64,000 nt of DNA from an uncultured Bacilli bacterium (GTDB taxonomy: Bacteria > Bacillota_I > Bacilli_A > RF39 > UBA660): positions 62,001 to 126,000 of the forward strand of contig CAJTZU010000001.1 of assembly GCA_910584165.1 (NCBI GenBank). Direction: 5' to 3'. How positions within the stretch are numbered: the first letter of the stretch is position 1; each line of letters starts with the position of its first letter. Shown in pieces: positions 17,762 to 26,471 of this stretch. The translations under genes were made by a program, and so were the position numbers. Under the pieces are notes generated by a model. That model had not been told where the DNA came from, searched no databases, and saw only the letters and a program-made list of their open reading frames with translations.

Positions 17762-18643
17762 TTAATTTCCATGTGGGTGAAATTCTTTATAATTTTCTTT
17801 TAAATGCTCATTAGAAACATGCGTATAAATTTGTGTGGTAGAAATATCACTATGGCCTAGCAATTCTTGAATGCTACGTAAATCAGCACCATGATTTAAT
17901 AAATGAGTGGCAAAAGAATGTCTTAGGGTATGAGGTGAAATTTCTTTTTGAATGTTGGCATCTCGTGCTCGCTCCTTGATAATTTTAAAAAAACCTTGAC
18001 GAGTTAATTGCTTTCCGTGATTATTTAAAAATAAATAATCATTATAATCTTTTTTTAAAAGATTAGAGCGATATTTTTCTAAATAAATTGTTAAAAAATG
18101 TAGAGCATATTCCCCAAGTGGAACGATTCTTTCTTTGCTACCCTTTCCCATTGTTCGCAAAGTCGCACTTTCTAAATCAATATCTCCCATCCTTAAATTT
18201 ACTAATTCTGTTACTCGCAATCCACTCGCATATAAAAGCTCTAACATAGCTTTATTACGATAACTAAATGCATCTAATAAAGGAACATCTAATAAAGCCT
18301 CTACTTCCTCTTCAGAAAGCGTTTTTGGTAAGGCTTTTCGTAGTTTGGGTATTTCAATATTTTCCATTGGATTGTTTCTAACTTCTTTTCCAATTAATAA
18401 AAATTTATAAAAAGATTTTAAGCAAGAAATTGTTCTAGAAATACTTCTTTCATTTAAACCTTCTTGCGCTAAAAACTTTAAATAACTATGAATATCTTCT
18501 TCCTTTATAGAGGATATATCTTTATGCATATAATTAGAAAATTTTAATAAATCTCTATGGTAAGCATCAATTGTATTGTTACTATATTTTTTTTCAATTA
18601 AAAGATAGCTTCTAAAACTATTAATTTCTTGAATCATAAACAT
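17762..18643 (-). CDS. xerD: Tyrosine recombinase XerD (XerC/D family)
   Basis: About 293 residues, the family's usual length. The N-terminal SAM-like core-binding domain is followed by the catalytic domain with ASGLRVTEL (Arg), SPHTLRHSFATHLLNHG (His-x-x-Arg), LLGHSDISTTQIYTHV (His and nucleophile Tyr). It resolves chromosome dimers at dif. The ATG at 18643 is preferred because GAGG lies 6 nt upstream and the predicted transcription start is only about 12 nt away, which excludes the GTG at 18655; ATG at 18637 is an alternative. XerC versus XerD cannot be settled by eye, but the sequence is XerD-like. Confidence 0.88.
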   Translation of the reverse strand: MFMIQEINSFRSYLLIEKKYSNNTIDAYHRDLLKFSNYMHKDISSIKEEDIHSYLKFLAQEGLNERSISRTISCLKSFYKFLLIGKEVRNNPMENIEIPKLRKALPKTLSEEEVEALLDVPLLDAFSYRNKAMLELLYASGLRVTELVNLRMGDIDLESATLRTMGKGSKERIVPLGEYALHFLTIYLEKYRSNLLKKDYNDYLFLNNHGKQLTRQGFFKIIKERARDANIQKEISPHTLRHSFATHLLNHGADLRSIQELLGHSDISTTQIYTHVSNEHLKENYKEFHPHGN

Positions 18644-18661
18644 ACCTATCCTCACATTAAC

Positions 18662-18690
18662 ATTATATCAATAACGAAAATTTATTTCAA
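18662..18690 (-). promoter_or_regulatory. Promoter of xerD
   Basis: Minus-strand -35 TTGAAA (18685-18690), 17-bp spacer, -10 TATAAT (18662-18667). The leader is very short, and this helps choose the XerD start. Confidence 0.8.
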
Positions 18691-18718
18691 GTAAAACGAA
18701 ATTTTTACTATCAAACAT

Positions 18719-18747
18719 TTGTATCTCTTGATATAGTATGATACAAT
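18719..18747 (+). promoter_or_regulatory. Promoter of rarA
   Basis: Plus-strand -35 TTGTAT (18719-18724), 17-bp spacer and -10 TACAAT (18742-18747), divergent from the xerD promoter with under 30 bp between the two -35 boxes. Confidence 0.65.
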
Positions 18748-18762
18748 AAAAATGGTGATAAC

Positions 18763-19980
18763 ATGAGAGAGGAACCTTTAGCTATCAAGATGAGACCCCA
18801 CTCTATTAAAGAAGTAATTGGTCAAAAACATCTAATTGGTGAAAATAAAGTAATTTATAATTTAGTAAAAAATAAAAAAATATTTTCTATGATATTTTAT
18901 GGAAAACCTGGAATTGGTAAAACCACTATAGCAACAGCGATTGTAGAAGAATTGGGTGTACAATATCGAATGTTAAATGCTACTATTAATAATAAAAAAG
19001 ATTTTGATATTGTAATTGAAGAAGCGAAAATGTATCATGGGATGGTCGTATTAATGGATGAAATTCATAGATTAAATAAGGATAAACAAGACTTACTTCT
19101 TCCCTATTTAGAAAATGGATTAATTACTTTAATTGGAATGACAACTTCTAATCCTTACCATAAAATTAACCCCGCTATTAGAAGTAGATGCCAAATCTTT
19201 GAATTAAAAGAACTAGACCTAGAAGATGTTATAGAAGGACTTAATAGAGCTTGTCAAAGTGAATATTTACCTTCTATTCAGATTGAAAAAGAAGCTTTGA
19301 AATATATTGCTACTTTAACTGGCGGAGATATGAGGAATGCTTATAATTTACTAGAGATGGCATATTATTCTAGTGAAAAAGGAAAGGTTACTTTAGAAGG
19401 GATTAAAACCATTAATAGTAAACCAGTATTTTTTCATGATAAAAACGAAGATGGACATTATGATGTTATTAGTGCTTTTCAAAAAAGTATTCGAGGCTCT
19501 GATGTTAATGCTTCTCTTTATTATCTAGGAAGATTGATAGAAGCAGAAGATTTAGATAGTATTTATCGAAGAATGACAGTCATTGCCTATGAAGATATCG
19601 GACTTGCTAATCCTAATATGGGCCCTAGAGTAGATGCTTGTATTAATGCCTGTGAAAGATTAGGCCTACCAGAAGCAAGAATTCCTTTATCTGTCATGGT
19701 AATTGATTTAGCACTTTCTCCTAAATCTAATAGCGCACATATTGCTTTAGATGAAGTTTTAAAAGATATTGAAAGTGGAAACACGGGAAATGTTCCTAAT
19801 CATATTAAAACAAGCTCACCAGAGTATAAATATCCTCATAATTATCCTCATGCTTTTGTGAAACAACAATATCTACCAGATAAAATAAGAAATAGGAAAT
19901 ATTATACTCCTAAAGATACTAGTAAATATGAAAGAGATTTAAAAAAAGTTTACGAAGCACTAGAAAAGATGTCTAAATGA
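18763..19980 (+). CDS. rarA: Replication-associated recombination protein A (RarA/MgsA)
   Basis: A 405-residue AAA+ ATPase. Walker A is GKPGIGKTT (about residues 47-55), Walker B is VVLMDEIHR (about 98), sensor 1 is IGMTTSNP, and RSRCQIFEL contains the arginine finger. The C-terminal MgsA tetramerisation region contains KNEDGHYDVISAFQKSIRGSD and YEDIGLANP. RarA acts at stalled forks with SSB, RecA and the replicative helicase. It is one of only three genes here on the plus strand. A terminator overlaps its stop codon. Confidence 0.92.
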   Translation: MREEPLAIKMRPHSIKEVIGQKHLIGENKVIYNLVKNKKIFSMIFYGKPGIGKTTIATAIVEELGVQYRMLNATINNKKDFDIVIEEAKMYHGMVVLMDEIHRLNKDKQDLLLPYLENGLITLIGMTTSNPYHKINPAIRSRCQIFELKELDLEDVIEGLNRACQSEYLPSIQIEKEALKYIATLTGGDMRNAYNLLEMAYYSSEKGKVTLEGIKTINSKPVFFHDKNEDGHYDVISAFQKSIRGSDVNASLYYLGRLIEAEDLDSIYRRMTVIAYEDIGLANPNMGPRVDACINACERLGLPEARIPLSVMVIDLALSPKSNSAHIALDEVLKDIESGNTGNVPNHIKTSSPEYKYPHNYPHAFVKQQYLPDKIRNRKYYTPKDTSKYERDLKKVYEALEKMSK

Positions 19981-19991
19981 CATCTTTTTAT
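19964..19991 (+). terminator. Intrinsic terminator of rarA
   Basis: A 10-bp perfect stem (19964-19973 with 19979-19988), 5-nt loop and U-rich tail on the plus strand, containing the rarA stop codon. The reverse strand also ends in a short U run and may serve the convergent gene. Confidence 0.85.
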
Positions 19992-21646
19992 TGACTGGAT
20001 AAAGATAATTGCTTATTGCTCATTCGAATAGAAGCAGTTTCTTCATCAAAATAATAGCCTAAGCTACTTGCTAATAACATTCTAGCATTTTCATGTATAA
20101 CTGAATTAGAAGTATGCATAAATAGATAAACTAATAACATTCCTTCGCTCATTCCATATAGCTTGCAATGCTCCTCAAAAGATATATTCGCGCATACACT
20201 TTTCGCATATCTTTTTAATTCTTCGATTACTATTTTATCTGATGGATATCTTGGTTTTAAATATTCTAACATATTCCTATCTGTTAGAAATTCTTGATTG
20301 ATTTCTTGTAGTAAGACTTCTCTTAATTGCAATTCATTTGGTAATGCATTAGGACTTTTCAATGTATAAGATATGGTCTCTAAGAATACGGTTCCTTCTT
20401 CTAGCCTTCCCACACAATCCCTATAATCTAATTCTTCTTCTCCTTTTAAAAATGTTATGTTTTCGTCTGGTTTTGACTTATAAATCGTAAAACGATTATC
20501 AACATAGAAATCTTCATTCCCAGTTCGCTCTTTATCAATCTCTATTTGATAATAACTATCAAATAAATCAAAAGAAGAAAGACATAAATAGCAGTCCCTA
20601 CTCAATTCTGGGTCTTCTAATAATAGTAATAACTGAAAAATTCTTTCAAAATGATAATCCCCAAAAGAATAATATTGCTTTAAAGGAATATTCGCTTTTA
20701 ATCTTTTCATTTCTTCTATAAAATCTATAAAAGACTTTATCTCTTCTTGAATAGAGCTATCTAAAGATTGAAATTTAGTTTTCTTTCCTTCTAAAGCAAC
20801 AAGTGCCCTTTCCCCAATTCTTTTTAAAAGTAAATCATCCAATACTCTTTTAGGAGACTGATAAACTTCATAGTTTTCTCTTCTAATACGAATAAAGTCA
20901 TCCATTTCACGGAAACATTTAAAATCAAAGTAAACTTTTCCATTTCGTAGAATAATACTGTCAAATATTTTATAGATACTATCTACAATATCATGGAAAG
21001 ATTCTTCATGAGCTTCACCATCCATCAAAAATGTATCCATAATGAGAAATGCCGCTCTATCTAAGTCAAAAATTCCTTCTAATAATACACTTAAACCATA
21101 TTGATCGTGCTCTTTAAAATGAATAACACGCTCGGTAAGTCCTGGATAGATACTTTCCAATATAGAATGGAGTTCTTCATCTTCTTTTAATACTCTTTTA
21201 CCAATATCTTCATGCATTCCCTTATAACCATTTACCATTTGTTCAAAAGGATGAGAAAATGGTCCATGCCCAATATCATGAGTAAGTAAAAAGACTAAGA
21301 AAGCAATTTTTGTTTGGTTATCAATAACATACCCTTTTTTCTCTAAAATTGATAATAAATCAACACCTAAAGATTGAGCAAATACCATATGGTCAAATCT
21401 AGTATCTTCCATTCGATAATGCTCTTTATAGCAATGAGCAGTCTGTATTTTTAAATTGGACATTTTCATAGGATGAGTATTACAAATTTTCATAAAAGGA
21501 AGTGGTAAAAAGATATCTTTTCTAGAAATAGGGCAAAAAGTATGAGGGTAAGAAAAAAATCCGTAGTTGGTATTGGTTCCTTCAAATAATTTTTCATAGA
21601 AATTATATAATTCCCCGCCATTTACTATCTTCTTAAAATATTTCAT
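19988..21646 (-). CDS. HD-superfamily phosphohydrolase (dGTPase/YwfO-like)
   Basis: A 552-residue protein with a clear HD domain: FDHMVFAQSLG (His86), FLLTHDIGHGPFSHPFEQM (His123-Asp124 and the GHGPFSH block), and FKEHDQYG plus a distal Asp in FDLDRAAFLIMD. This pattern is shared with SAMHD1/dGTPase-like and YwfO proteins, which hydrolyse deoxynucleoside triphosphates or related nucleotides. The C-terminal 300 residues are lineage-specific. The start codon overlaps the stop of the HAD-family nucleotidase gene by 4 nt, so a joint nucleotide-clearing role is likely. Confidence 0.8.
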   Translation of the reverse strand: MKYFKKIVNGGELYNFYEKLFEGTNTNYGFFSYPHTFCPISRKDIFLPLPFMKICNTHPMKMSNLKIQTAHCYKEHYRMEDTRFDHMVFAQSLGVDLLSILEKKGYVIDNQTKIAFLVFLLTHDIGHGPFSHPFEQMVNGYKGMHEDIGKRVLKEDEELHSILESIYPGLTERVIHFKEHDQYGLSVLLEGIFDLDRAAFLIMDTFLMDGEAHEESFHDIVDSIYKIFDSIILRNGKVYFDFKCFREMDDFIRIRRENYEVYQSPKRVLDDLLLKRIGERALVALEGKKTKFQSLDSSIQEEIKSFIDFIEEMKRLKANIPLKQYYSFGDYHFERIFQLLLLLEDPELSRDCYLCLSSFDLFDSYYQIEIDKERTGNEDFYVDNRFTIYKSKPDENITFLKGEEELDYRDCVGRLEEGTVFLETISYTLKSPNALPNELQLREVLLQEINQEFLTDRNMLEYLKPRYPSDKIVIEELKRYAKSVCANISFEEHCKLYGMSEGMLLVYLFMHTSNSVIHENARMLLASSLGYYFDEETASIRMSNKQLSLSSQ

Positions 21647-22407
21647 GCTTTATACCTCTTTATATATGTTCGCGCTACTTGCTCATAAGAAGAACTACCA
21701 GTTAAAACTACATCAAATTCTTTTTTAAATTCAGGAAGACTATGTATATTGGTATCACAAAAACCTACAGAAATAGTAGATAACCCTTTTCCTGTCTCCT
21801 TATCTTCTATTTGATCCCCAAATAAAATTCCTGTTTTTCTATCCCATACTTCTGGATAAGTAAGAGTACTTTTATTAAGAGAATGCAAAATTGGTTCTTT
21901 TATACCTACAATTCTTCCGTTTTCATAAATTAAAAAGTTAGAATGAATAGTAATGTTATCATAAAGACAATTTTCTTGCTTTAAATATTTCTCAATAAAA
22001 TTGCCAATACCCGCGCTAACAATAATAACAGGAATTCCTAATTCATTCATTCTCCCTAAAAAGGGTTTTACATCTTTTCTTAGTCTTAATCCATTTGAAT
22101 GAGAAAAAATTTGTTCAATTGTTTCCTCATAAATATGATACTTTTCTAGTAAAAGAGCTACTTCACGAAACCATTTCTCCATTATTTTTGTTTTCTCATC
22201 AAAAGGAATGGCTTGATTAATTTCAATAGGACGATAATATTCATAAATTCTAAGACTTTCTTTTGCATAATCTTCATCCACATAAGGGCTTTCTTCTAAA
22301 AGGCCCCAGCAAGTGGAACTATCATGCTCTGTTAATGTTCTATCAAAATCAGTTAAAATAAATGTCTCTTTGGGGTCTAATCTTTTAAATTTTCGTATAA
22401 AAATCAT
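21643..22407 (-). CDS. HAD-family pyrimidine 5'-nucleotidase (UMPH-1/cN-III-like)
   Basis: A 254-residue HAD phosphatase. Motif I is LTDFDRTLTEHDS (nucleophile Asp and general acid Asp), motif II VIIVSAGIGNFIEKYL, and motif III/IV ILFGDQIEDKETG. HSNFLIYENGRIVG resembles the UMPH-1 (cytosolic 5'-nucleotidase III) signature. It would dephosphorylate pyrimidine nucleoside monophosphates. The family is mainly eukaryotic but occurs in some Firmicutes. It is translationally coupled to the HD phosphohydrolase gene by a 4-nt overlap, and a GGTGATAAC ribosome binding site precedes the ATG. Confidence 0.75.
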   Translation of the reverse strand: MIFIRKFKRLDPKETFILTDFDRTLTEHDSSTCWGLLEESPYVDEDYAKESLRIYEYYRPIEINQAIPFDEKTKIMEKWFREVALLLEKYHIYEETIEQIFSHSNGLRLRKDVKPFLGRMNELGIPVIIVSAGIGNFIEKYLKQENCLYDNITIHSNFLIYENGRIVGIKEPILHSLNKSTLTYPEVWDRKTGILFGDQIEDKETGKGLSTISVGFCDTNIHSLPEFKKEFDVVLTGSSSYEQVARTYIKRYKA

Positions 22408-22462
22408 GTTATCACCTCTAGTAGTATTTTATTATACGGATTTCTTTTAGAAATAGCAAGCA

Positions 22463-23395
22463 TTATACTTCCAATAAAAGCAGTTCTAAAGCTAATACAG
22501 GTTCGATTTTTCCCGTTTTAATTTGAATATCTAATTCTGCTAATTTTTTCATATAAGAAAGAAGAATACTCGTTTTGTATTTTAATCCTGTTTGAATAGC
22601 TAGTTTAACTGGATAAATATGAACGCCTAAAGTAGAGGCAATATCCTGTTGGGAAAGCCCAAGTCTAGTTAATTCCATTGCTTGATACATTAGGCGAAAT
22701 TTACTAGCTAAAAGAGCAATCATTTTAATAGGTTCTTCGCCATCTTTTATCATTTCTTGATACATTGTTAAAGCTTTTCCTTTTTCCTTTTGAATAATAG
22801 AATCGATAAACTTGAAAATATCGGTATCAATTGTTACAGTTGTAAGACTCAGAATATCCTCTTTTGTAATTGTTTTTTCCTCATATTTATAAAGTTTTAA
22901 TTTTTCTGCTTCTTCTTTTAAAATAGATAAATCTTCTCCCACTCTTTCTTGGAAAAGACGTAAAGAAACCTTCTCTATTTTATATCCTTCAAATAGTTCT
23001 TCTACTTCTGATAATAAATTAGAAGTAGAAAGTTCCTTTAATACGCCGAATTCTTTTATAGCTTTCGTTATTTTCTTAGTACTATCGACACTGGCATTAT
23101 GATTTAAAAAAACTAAAATAGTGCTTGGATTGGGACTTTTAAGATATGGAAGAATCCTATTTACTTCCTCTTCTGTTCCTTTTCCTCGATTAAATAAAAT
23201 AGCATTATCAACAATAATTCCTTTACTATCTGTAAAAAAAGAAACTGTTTCTGCGTCTTCTATAATTTTAGAAAGGGAATCAATTGTATAATCGTACCGA
23301 ACGATATTAATAGAATCTAGCCCATGCTTTTTTATGATTTTATCCAATTCCTTTTCTAATTGATAATTTTCTTCTCCATATAATAAGTAATTCAC
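22463..23395 (-). CDS. holA: DNA polymerase III delta subunit
   Basis: A 310-residue clamp-loader delta subunit. The N-terminal MNYLLYGEENYQLEKELDKI, central FFTDSKGIIVDNAILF and ILVFLNHNASVDSTKKI, and C-terminal LASKFRLMYQAMELTRLGLSQQDIASTLGVH collar-helix region match the HolA family. It starts at GTG with a GTGGTGAT ribosome binding site, about 16 nt after an extended -10 box. In Firmicutes holA is often near comEC and rpsT; neither is visible here, so the context is unusual. Confidence 0.88.
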   Translation of the reverse strand: MNYLLYGEENYQLEKELDKIIKKHGLDSINIVRYDYTIDSLSKIIEDAETVSFFTDSKGIIVDNAILFNRGKGTEEEVNRILPYLKSPNPSTILVFLNHNASVDSTKKITKAIKEFGVLKELSTSNLLSEVEELFEGYKIEKVSLRLFQERVGEDLSILKEEAEKLKLYKYEEKTITKEDILSLTTVTIDTDIFKFIDSIIQKEKGKALTMYQEMIKDGEEPIKMIALLASKFRLMYQAMELTRLGLSQQDIASTLGVHIYPVKLAIQTGLKYKTSILLSYMKKLAELDIQIKTGKIEPVLALELLLLEV

Positions 23396-23407
23396 ACTAT
23401 CACCACT

Positions 23408-23416
23408 TCCATTATA
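23408..23416 (-). promoter_or_regulatory. Extended -10 promoter of holA
   Basis: TGATATAAT on the minus strand with TATAAT at 23411-23416, about 16 nt before the GTG start. There is no clear -35; the SMC terminator lies directly upstream. Confidence 0.5.
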
Positions 23417-23425
23417 TCATAACAA

Positions 23426-23456
23426 CTAAAAATAGTGGATGCATTCCACTATTTTT
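23426..23456 (-). terminator. Intrinsic terminator of smc
   Basis: A 10-bp stem AAAATAGTGG/CCACTATTTT (23429-23438 with 23446-23455), 7-nt loop and U-rich tail on the minus strand, overlapping the smc stop codon. Confidence 0.85.
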
Positions 23457-26394
23457 CTATTTCTTCTAATTTTACACTAACAAGTTTACTAACACCACTT
23501 TCTTGCATGGTAATTCCATATAAAGTATCGGCAAATTCCATTGTTTTCTTTTTATGAGTAATTACAATAAATTGTGTTTTATTTTTGAGAGATTGCAAGT
23601 ATTCTCCAAAAGATTCTACATTAACTTCATCTAAAGCGGCTTCTACCTCATCTAATATACAAAAAGGCATAGGTCGAGTTTTTAAAATAGCAAATAATAA
23701 ACTGATGGCAGTAAAGGTTTTTTCTCCACCACTTAAAAGAGAAATACTTTTTAAACTTTTACCTGGTGGCGAAGCAACTATCTCAATTCCTGTTTCTAAT
23801 AAATTAGTTGGGTCTGTTAGTTTTAAAGAAGCCGTTCCTCCTTTAAATAGTTCTTTAAAAGTCTCAGCAAAATGTTTGTTAATGATTTCAAAAGTCTTGG
23901 CAAAATTATTTTCCATTACCTGATCCATTTCTTTAATAATATCCAACAAAGTATTTTCTGCCTTTATTAAATCTTCTTGTTGACTAATTAAAAACTCATA
24001 TCTTTCACTTACTCTATCGTATTCTTCAGGAGCTTGTTGATTAATGGGTCCTAATTCTTTTATTCTTCTTTTATAAGAACTAACTTTTGTTTTAGCTTCA
24101 TTTACTTCTATTTCTAAAGAATAGTGCTCTTTTGCAAATTCATAAGTCATACTGTAAGTTTCACTTAATAGATTTAAATAATTGTCTAATTTTACATCAC
24201 TACGATTGACCTCAATTTCTAATTCCTTTAATTCTTTACTCTTTTCTAAATAAAGCGCATTATCTTTCTTAACAGAATGTTCAAATTCAGCAAGTTCATT
24301 AGAAACTTTTATCTTTTCATTTTGTTTTTGATCTAATGAGGAAGCGATTGTTTCTTTTTCTTGTAAAGCTTGATAGTATTCTTTCAAAATATTATCTTCT
24401 TCCTCACTTAAAGAATGATTAATGACACGATTTGTACCTTCTAAATTCTTTTTGGTATCAAGAATTTTATTTTCTAATTCTTGCATTTTCTTATTTTTTT
24501 CTTTCACTTCTTCCTCTAAGCGAATATTGTCTCTATCTACCAAATAGTACTCATCTTCCTTAGCTTTTAAATCATAGTCCCATTGATTTAAATTCTCCTC
24601 TAATGAGGTAATCCTTTTTTCTATTTCTTTATATTCTTTTTGTAAATTCTCTAACTCATATTTTTCATTTAAAATATTTTTTTGCTTATTCTCCCCACCT
24701 GTTAAAGAACCTCCTACATGTAGTAATTCTCCATCTAAAGTAACCATTCTATAACGATATCCTAATTTTTTATTTAATCGATTTGCATTATCTAGAGAAT
24801 CTACTACAATAATATTTCCTAGTTGATTCTTAATAACATTTTCATATTTTGAATCATTTCTTACTAAATTAGAAGCTATATCTATAAATCCGTTTTCACT
24901 TTGAATAATAGAATAAATTCGGTTATCTAATTCTTTACCTTCAATAATATTGAGAGGAAAGAATGTTGCTCTACCAATTTTATTATTTTTTAGATAAGTA
25001 ATTGCCTCTTTAGCAATATCTTCATTTTCTACTACAATATAATTAGAGGCAGCACCTAGGGCTATTGAAATTGCTTTTACATATTGTTCTCCAACCTCTA
25101 TTAATTTTCCTATTGTATTATGAATTCCTTTTAATTTAGGATGATTTAAAACACTTCTAACAGAATAAGGCAACGAAGCATCATTTTCAATACTTTCTTC
25201 TAATGTCTCAATTTTTGTTGAAAGTACTTTTTGATTACGAACAAAATTTGTCAGTTTTTCTTCTAAAGACTGCCTTTCCATTTTTTTCTTATGAATAATT
25301 GCTTCTAATTCTTCTTTTTTCTTTTTATAAGTTTCTAACTCTCTTAAAATATTTTCTATTTCTAATTGGTAACTATTTAATTCATTTTCATATTTTAATT
25401 CTGATTCTTTTAATTCTAAAATAGTATTATGAAGTTTAGCGTCCTCTACTTCATATTTTTTTCTTTCTAATAGAATCTCTTTTTGGCTATTAATTTTTTC
25501 TACTTTTGTCGTAATATCTAATAAAGATTTTTGTAATTGATTGATAGTCTCTGTAATGCCTTGCTCTTTTTCTTTATAAGCAGCTATAGAGGCTTCAAAT
25601 TTAGAATTATGAGTAGATATGGTTGCTAATTCTATATTTAATTCATTTACTCTTTCCTTGTTAGACTGATATTTTTCATTTAAAGTAGTAATTTCATCTG
25701 TTACCAGTGCTACCTCTAATTTTTTTAAATTTTCTTCTAAATCTCGATATTCTAACGCCTTTTGTTTTTGCTCACGTAATGGTTCTACTTGCTGTTCTAA
25801 TTCTTTAATAATATCTTCTACACGTTTCATATTATCATGTGTGCGATCTAATTTTCGAAGAGCTTCCTCTTTTCTTTTTTTATACTTTAAAACACCTGCT
25901 GCTTCTTCAAACATACTTCTACGCTCAACTGGCTTATTACTTAAAATTTCATCAATCTTCCCCTGACCAATAATATTAAAGGATTCTTTGCCGATTCCAC
26001 TATCCATTAATAAGTCAGCAACATCTTTTAACCTTACTTTTTCGTTGTTAATAAAAAACTCATTTGTGCCATCCTTATAAAGACGTCTTTTAATGGCAAT
26101 TTCTTCAAAACTTAAAGGAAGATAATTATCATGATTATCAAATACAAGAGTGACTGTTGCAGTACCCATAGCATTACGACTTTTACTACCAGCAAAAATA
26201 ACATCTGTCATATTGCCATCACCACGTAAAGATTTTACAGATTGTTCTCCTAATACCCAACGAATGGCATCTACTACATTACTCTTTCCACTCCCATTAG
26301 GTCCTACTATACTAGCAATATTTTTCTCTAAATCAATTACAGTATTATCTGCAAAAGACTTAAAGCCTTGCGCTATAATCTTCTTTAAGTACAT
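23449..26394 (-). CDS. smc: Chromosome segregation protein SMC, short-armed
   Basis: About 981 residues, against roughly 1,150-1,190 for typical bacterial SMC. N-terminal ATPase head with Walker A GPNGSGKSN (about residue 36); coiled coil at about 170-410; hinge at about 410-570 containing GGSLTGGEN; second coiled coil; C-terminal head with the ABC signature SLLSGGEKT (about 885) and Walker B FCILDEVEAALDE. Both arms are about equally short, so this is a compact SMC rather than a truncation. ATG at 26394 is preferred over 26406 because GGTGG is well placed. It is not next to rnc or ftsY, its usual neighbours. Confidence 0.9.
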   Translation of the reverse strand: MYLKKIIAQGFKSFADNTVIDLEKNIASIVGPNGSGKSNVVDAIRWVLGEQSVKSLRGDGNMTDVIFAGSKSRNAMGTATVTLVFDNHDNYLPLSFEEIAIKRRLYKDGTNEFFINNEKVRLKDVADLLMDSGIGKESFNIIGQGKIDEILSNKPVERRSMFEEAAGVLKYKKRKEEALRKLDRTHDNMKRVEDIIKELEQQVEPLREQKQKALEYRDLEENLKKLEVALVTDEITTLNEKYQSNKERVNELNIELATISTHNSKFEASIAAYKEKEQGITETINQLQKSLLDITTKVEKINSQKEILLERKKYEVEDAKLHNTILELKESELKYENELNSYQLEIENILRELETYKKKKEELEAIIHKKKMERQSLEEKLTNFVRNQKVLSTKIETLEESIENDASLPYSVRSVLNHPKLKGIHNTIGKLIEVGEQYVKAISIALGAASNYIVVENEDIAKEAITYLKNNKIGRATFFPLNIIEGKELDNRIYSIIQSENGFIDIASNLVRNDSKYENVIKNQLGNIIVVDSLDNANRLNKKLGYRYRMVTLDGELLHVGGSLTGGENKQKNILNEKYELENLQKEYKEIEKRITSLEENLNQWDYDLKAKEDEYYLVDRDNIRLEEEVKEKNKKMQELENKILDTKKNLEGTNRVINHSLSEEEDNILKEYYQALQEKETIASSLDQKQNEKIKVSNELAEFEHSVKKDNALYLEKSKELKELEIEVNRSDVKLDNYLNLLSETYSMTYEFAKEHYSLEIEVNEAKTKVSSYKRRIKELGPINQQAPEEYDRVSERYEFLISQQEDLIKAENTLLDIIKEMDQVMENNFAKTFEIINKHFAETFKELFKGGTASLKLTDPTNLLETGIEIVASPPGKSLKSISLLSGGEKTFTAISLLFAILKTRPMPFCILDEVEAALDEVNVESFGEYLQSLKNKTQFIVITHKKKTMEFADTLYGITMQESGVSKLVSVKLEEIEK

Positions 26395-26419
26395 CTTAAC
26401 CACCATCTTCTACGTTAAC

Positions 26420-26448
26420 ATTATATCAAATAATCTATTTTTAGACAA
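26420..26448 (-). promoter_or_regulatory. Promoter of smc
   Basis: Minus-strand -35 TTGTCT (26443-26448), 17-bp spacer, -10 TATAAT (26420-26425) with an upstream TG (extended -10). Confidence 0.75.
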
Positions 26449-26471
26449 TAAAAAAGGCATTATTGCCTTTC
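26449..26471 (-). terminator. Intrinsic terminator of the GT4-ApbE fusion gene
   Basis: A 7-bp stem AAAGGCA/TGCCTTT with a 4-nt loop and a U6 run on the minus strand; the fusion gene's stop codon lies in the loop. Confidence 0.85.
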
